This document shows, piece after piece, positions 4,577-7,409 of a stretch of DNA of 7,409 nt (its first letter is position 1; every line of letters starts with the position of its first letter). The stretch is from assembly GCA_002707335.2 (NCBI GenBank), contig PAMN02000036.1, positions 1 to 7,409 of the forward strand, read 5' to 3'. Made by a program: the position numbers and the translations under genes. The notes below the pieces were generated by a model that did no database searches, was not told the origin of the DNA, and saw nothing but the letters and a program-made list of their open reading frames with translations. Source of the DNA: Methanobacteriota archaeon (GTDB lineage: Archaea; Thermoplasmatota; Poseidoniia; Poseidoniales; Poseidoniaceae).

Positions 4577-7197
4577 ATTGCAGCCTCCGTAGCATTAGTT
4601 TGTTTCATGTATTGCCATGAAAATACAAGCAACATTAGGAATATTACCACAGACCACGCTGCAGCAATTCCGTATGCTCCATCTACAAAGGCAACATCAT
4701 ATACGTATGTTATTAAAATATCAGTTTGTCCTGGTTCTCCAAAATACAGGCTAGGTCCCCCAGCAGTCATTAGATAAATTACATTGAACATATTGAATGT
4801 CCATATGAAACCAAGAAGGGATAATGGAACTAATGCACTTTTCAGATTAGGTAATGTTAGATGTCTAAATGAGTCCCAGCCAGAGATTCCATCAATTTCA
4901 GCGGCTTCATACATGTCCTTTGGAAGTGCTTGCAACGCTCCACTTATGGACATCATCATGAAAGGTACTCCCAGCCAAATATTAACTAAAATCACGATTA
5001 TTTGAGCTCCAGTTGGGTCTGCCAAAAAGTCAATATTAGTTCCAAGAAGGTCATTTACAAAACCATCCGGTAGGAACATTCCTTTCCAAATTAATACAGA
5101 AATATATGACGGAACAGCCCAAGGTAAGAGCAGTATAGTTCGATATGCAGTTTTTCCTTTTATACGATTATTCTGTAGTAATATTGCTAAAAACAATCCG
5201 ATAGCAATGTGGGCTGTAACGTTGGCAACAGTCCAAATTATGGTAAATAGAGTCACTCTAATGAATCCAGATGCAGAAAATACCTCCCAGAAATTCTGTA
5301 ACCCGATGAAAGACTGTTCACCTAAATGAGTCTGATCTGCATCCGTAAATGAAAGCCAAAATCCATACATTACTGGATAAAATGTTAGTATTGCTAATGC
5401 TAAAATTGCAGGTGCAATGTATAGGTGGGCAAGTTTAGAATTAGACTTTCCATGTTTATTATCCCTATATTTACCATAACTTAGCAATGCAATCATCGAT
5501 AGTGTGATTGCACCAATTGCAAATAAAATTGCTGAGGTATCACCTGCACTTGGCCTTTGATCTTTGACAGTTGTAGATTCATTAAATGAATAAATCAAAC
5601 CATCTGCAGAATATATGTCAATTGTATGCATGGTGTTTGGCACCATACCAGTTAAATCACAGGTGAATGAGGTACTATTTTCTACTATCACTCTACTATT
5701 TCCAGAAATCAATAACTCTTTTTCGTTTGTAGTGCAGGTGTCATATCCTCTCGATTCTTGACCAAGCACGTCTGAAACAATTATTTCGGTATGTATTTCA
5801 TTGTCAACATAAATAGAATAATTTGAAGAATTGGTTGTCTCAATTTCAACCGTAATTGTTCTGTAACCCTTATTTTGCTCAACAGGTTCTGCTCTTTGCA
5901 AGTTTTCAATTTGCGAAATAAGTTCTTGATTAGCACCTGAGAGAGCCTCCGAGGTGCTCGCAATTCCACTATATCCTTGTTCAAATGCAGTTAATAGAGG
6001 TGTGTAAACTAATGACATTGCTCTGGTTGTTGGTGCAGGAGTGCCAACCTTTGTCTGCTCCAAGAATCCAGATATAACTTCATCATTTAGAACCTCAGTA
6101 TCATTAGAAAGGCCAGTGTGTGTTGGCATTGTGTAAGTCTCTAGTGCGAATTCCTTTTGAATATCTTTTGATGTCAACCACAATGCCAAATCTGATGCTG
6201 CAACTTTATGGAGACTTTGCTTACTTACTGACCAGCCCTTGTATGTAATCAATGGAGACATTTTTTCTCCAGTCGAATCCACATATGGCAATGTAGTTTG
6301 TCCAATGTTCAATCTACTTGCTTCGTAAGTTGCCCAATTCCATGGCCCATCAAAAATCATGGCTGCCTTTGATTCTATGAACTGATTTTTCATACCTTCT
6401 CTTTTTGTACCAGTTGCAACCACACCGTGTTCCAGTTCTAAGTCTAACATCCATCGCATTGCTTCACTTGAACCATCAGAATCGAGTGTAGGATTTCCGT
6501 CCTCGTCAAATATTGAACCACCAAATCCCCCTTGGATTCCGAACCACCAATATGGACTTTTTATTGGCAAAGCAAGTCCGTTTACCTCGCCAAATGTTAG
6601 GTCTTTAGCTACAGACAAAAGGTCCTCTTCAGTCCAGTTTTCATTTGGATAATCGAGGCCTTGGGAGTCAAAAATTGCTTTGTTGAATATTAGCGAAAGA
6701 CAATCCTGGCTAGCAGGTATTCCGTATAGAGCATCCCCGTATCGCATGGCTTGTAACGCCTTTTCTTCGTATTGTGATCTATCTACTGGTGTCAAATGAG
6801 GTCTCAAATCTTCTAATAGAGGATATCCATCTACTCTTACTTCACCAATTGCCCCAAGTTGGTCGCTAGAAAGACGCATTAAATCAGGAGCCTGACCTCC
6901 TTGAGCCGCAACCATGAACAAATGCTCTGCATTGTCATATGGTACCATTGTAATTTCAACATCGATATTTGGATTGTTACTTTCGAATTCTTTAATAGAA
7001 TTTGTGAACACTAATTCTTCTTTACTCTCCGCTGCAAAAGTGTGCCATATCTCTAACGTAAGTGGGCCGCCATCTATAACATCAGTTTCTTCTTCAGTAT
7101 CGTTTCCTATACATCCTGGTAAAAGAAAAAAAAGCGATAGTATTATTGCAAAAACAGTCCGTTTTTGGAATATACGAACAGCATGCTGCCCTCGCAT
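4573..7197 (-). CDS. MalE-MalF fusion: maltodextrin-binding lipoprotein joined to ABC permease
   Basis: One 874-residue protein combines substrate capture and transport. Residues 1-29 are a lipoprotein-type signal with lipobox LPGC (C29). A MalE-like family 1 binding protein covers about 45-435 (LEIWHTF, FDGPWNWATYE near 282, KGWSVSK near 320). Residues about 445-547 form an extracellular linker with C488, C513 and NXS/T sites at N456, N459, N507 and N539. A membrane helix at about 554-573 is followed by a basic loop (KYRDNKHGK), which puts the chain inside. The MalF core at about 588-874 has six predicted helices and the coupling motif YEAAEIDGISGWDSF at 763-777 with LP at 782-783. Separate MalE (about 400) and MalF (about 290) are usual. 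The frame is uninterrupted, the topology is consistent, and no separate malE lies in the window. First gene of the cluster; overlaps malG by four bases. Confidence 0.92.
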   Translation of the reverse strand: MRGQHAVRIFQKRTVFAIILSLFFLLPGCIGNDTEEETDVIDGGPLTLEIWHTFAAESKEELVFTNSIKEFESNNPNIDVEITMVPYDNAEHLFMVAAQGGQAPDLMRLSSDQLGAIGEVRVDGYPLLEDLRPHLTPVDRSQYEEKALQAMRYGDALYGIPASQDCLSLIFNKAIFDSQGLDYPNENWTEEDLLSVAKDLTFGEVNGLALPIKSPYWWFGIQGGFGGSIFDEDGNPTLDSDGSSEAMRWMLDLELEHGVVATGTKREGMKNQFIESKAAMIFDGPWNWATYEASRLNIGQTTLPYVDSTGEKMSPLITYKGWSVSKQSLHKVAASDLALWLTSKDIQKEFALETYTMPTHTGLSNDTEVLNDEVISGFLEQTKVGTPAPTTRAMSLVYTPLLTAFEQGYSGIASTSEALSGANQELISQIENLQRAEPVEQNKGYRTITVEIETTNSSNYSIYVDNEIHTEIIVSDVLGQESRGYDTCTTNEKELLISGNSRVIVENSTSFTCDLTGMVPNTMHTIDIYSADGLIYSFNESTTVKDQRPSAGDTSAILFAIGAITLSMIALLSYGKYRDNKHGKSNSKLAHLYIAPAILALAILTFYPVMYGFWLSFTDADQTHLGEQSFIGLQNFWEVFSASGFIRVTLFTIIWTVANVTAHIAIGLFLAILLQNNRIKGKTAYRTILLLPWAVPSYISVLIWKGMFLPDGFVNDLLGTNIDFLADPTGAQIIVILVNIWLGVPFMMMSISGALQALPKDMYEAAEIDGISGWDSFRHLTLPNLKSALVPLSLLGFIWTFNMFNVIYLMTAGGPSLYFGEPGQTDILITYVYDVAFVDGAYGIAAAWSVVIFLMLLVFSWQYMKQTNATEAAI
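4584..4588 (-). promoter_or_regulatory. Shine-Dalgarno site GGAGG for malG
   Basis: GGAGG lies seven bases before the malG ATG, inside the last codons of the malE-malF fusion. It fixes the long form of MalG as the translated one. Confidence 0.7.
5548..5877 (-). other. linker domain between MalE and MalF parts (residues about 441-550)
   Basis: This segment starts after the binding-protein fold and ends just before the added membrane helix. Alternating hydrophobic residues (TITVEIETT, YSIYVDNE, HTIDIYS) suggest a small beta-sandwich like fibronectin III or Ig folds. Two cysteines (C488, C513) could form a disulfide and four NXS/T sites suggest glycosylation. I recognise no family. It probably sets the reach of the tethered binding domain. 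Confidence 0.55.
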
Positions 7198-7219
7198 GTA
7201 ATACCTAATTTGTTTACAG

Positions 7220-7227
7220 ATTTAATT
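7220..7227 (-). promoter_or_regulatory. possible TATA box of the maltodextrin operon
   Basis: AATTAAAT on the minus strand is centred about 26 bases before the malE-malF ATG. That is the distance expected between an archaeal TATA box and a transcription start lying at the ATG, so a leaderless mRNA is possible. A weak AGGT at 7203-7206 is the only SD-like match. No clear BRE is seen upstream. The 44-base gap is AT-rich, so chance is possible, and read-through from the trmY-like gene cannot be excluded. Confidence 0.35.
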
Positions 7228-7241
7228 GGTATTATTCAGAA

Positions 7242-7409
7242 TTAGATATTGAAATAAACGCCTTCGTCAAGTAGAAAATGAATTATTGAGATGCATGCGC
7301 TACCTTGGAGCCATGAATCGCCGATACTTTTTGCTATTCCAAGATCGGTATCAAGGGCTTTATCATCTCCAAGAATGAACGCAATATCATCAATGGAGTA
7401 ATCATTTGG
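7242..7409 (-). CDS. trmY: TrmY-like SPOUT tRNA (pseudouridine-54 N1) methyltransferase, C-terminal end only (partial)
   Basis: The last 55 codons are present, open to the right edge and ending with TAA at 7242-7244. The peptide has AFILGDDKALD followed about 20 residues later by GSACISIIHFLLDE and a short tail ending in NI. This matches my memory of the end of archaeal TrmY, such as the Methanocaldococcus protein with 'VFIIGDH...HCITIIHNVLD' and a short tail ending in EI. These blocks form the SAM-binding knot of SPOUT enzymes. TrmY makes N1-methylpseudouridine at position 54 of archaeal tRNA, so it has no evident link to sugar uptake. Here GDD replaces GDH, and the segment between the blocks is a few residues shorter than in the Methanocaldococcus protein. 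The gene lies 44 bases upstream of the operon on the same strand. Another SPOUT methyltransferase is the main alternative. Confidence 0.65.
   Translation of the reverse strand, partial: PNDYSIDDIAFILGDDKALDTDLGIAKSIGDSWLQGSACISIIHFLLDEGVYFNI

Noticed and set aside
4784..5005. A 73-codon plus-strand open frame
   Set aside because: It is antisense to the MalF EAA-loop region, where the sense strand is clearly conserved coding sequence.
5440..5900. The fusion as an assembly or frameshift artefact
   Set aside because: The frame is open throughout, and a membrane helix with a positive inner loop sits exactly where topology demands it; an artefact would not supply these. Read data would settle it.
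5781..5984. A 67-codon minus-strand frame across the MalE-linker junction
   Set aside because: I considered a hidden gene at the fusion point, but it is an out-of-phase frame within the fusion and its composition (many Arg/Leu) looks like a shadow.
6914..7201. A 95-codon plus-strand open frame
   Set aside because: It is antisense to the signal peptide and first part of the MalE domain and has no convincing protein features.

Overview
The window looks like a piece of a low-GC archaeal chromosome, most likely a marine planktonic euryarchaeon of the Marine Group II / Poseidoniales type. Three things support this. A partial gene at the right edge matches the archaeal tRNA methyltransferase TrmY. 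Ribosome-binding sites read GGTGAT, as in Euryarchaeota. The secreted amylase ends in Cys-rich 'GCMD...DDGSC' repeats plus a C-terminal membrane anchor, a style I associate with Marine Group II and some marine Bacteroidetes surface proteins. The lineage call is inference; no 16S or ribosomal gene is present.

Layout, mostly on the minus strand and read right to left: the 3' end of a trmY-like gene (7242-7409); a 44-base gap with a possible promoter; then a tightly packed four-gene maltodextrin cluster. The cluster holds a MalE-MalF fusion (4573-7197), an N-terminally extended MalG (3329-4576), a short MalK ATPase (2554-3324) and a membrane-anchored extracellular GH13 alpha-amylase (113-2542). 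Junctions within the cluster are a 4-base ATGA overlap, a 4-base gap and an 11-base gap, so it is almost certainly one operon. At the left edge the 3' end of a plus-strand gene resembling alpha-glucan phosphorylase (3-116) converges on the amylase; the two stop codons share the palindrome TTAA.

The genes fit one pathway. The amylase, held at the cell surface, cuts starch- or glycogen-like glucans. The binding domain, covalently part of the permease, captures the oligosaccharides. MalF-MalG, powered by MalK, imports them, and the convergent phosphorylase would release glucose-1-phosphate inside the cell. No transcriptional regulator or separate binding-protein gene lies in the window.

The pathway is ordinary but its construction is not. 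The binding protein is fused to MalF through an about 100-residue extracellular linker domain and an added membrane helix. MalG carries about 148 extra N-terminal residues with four predicted helices of no recognised family. MalK lacks the usual C-terminal regulatory domain. Together these suggest a fully tethered, streamlined importer for a cell without an outer membrane.
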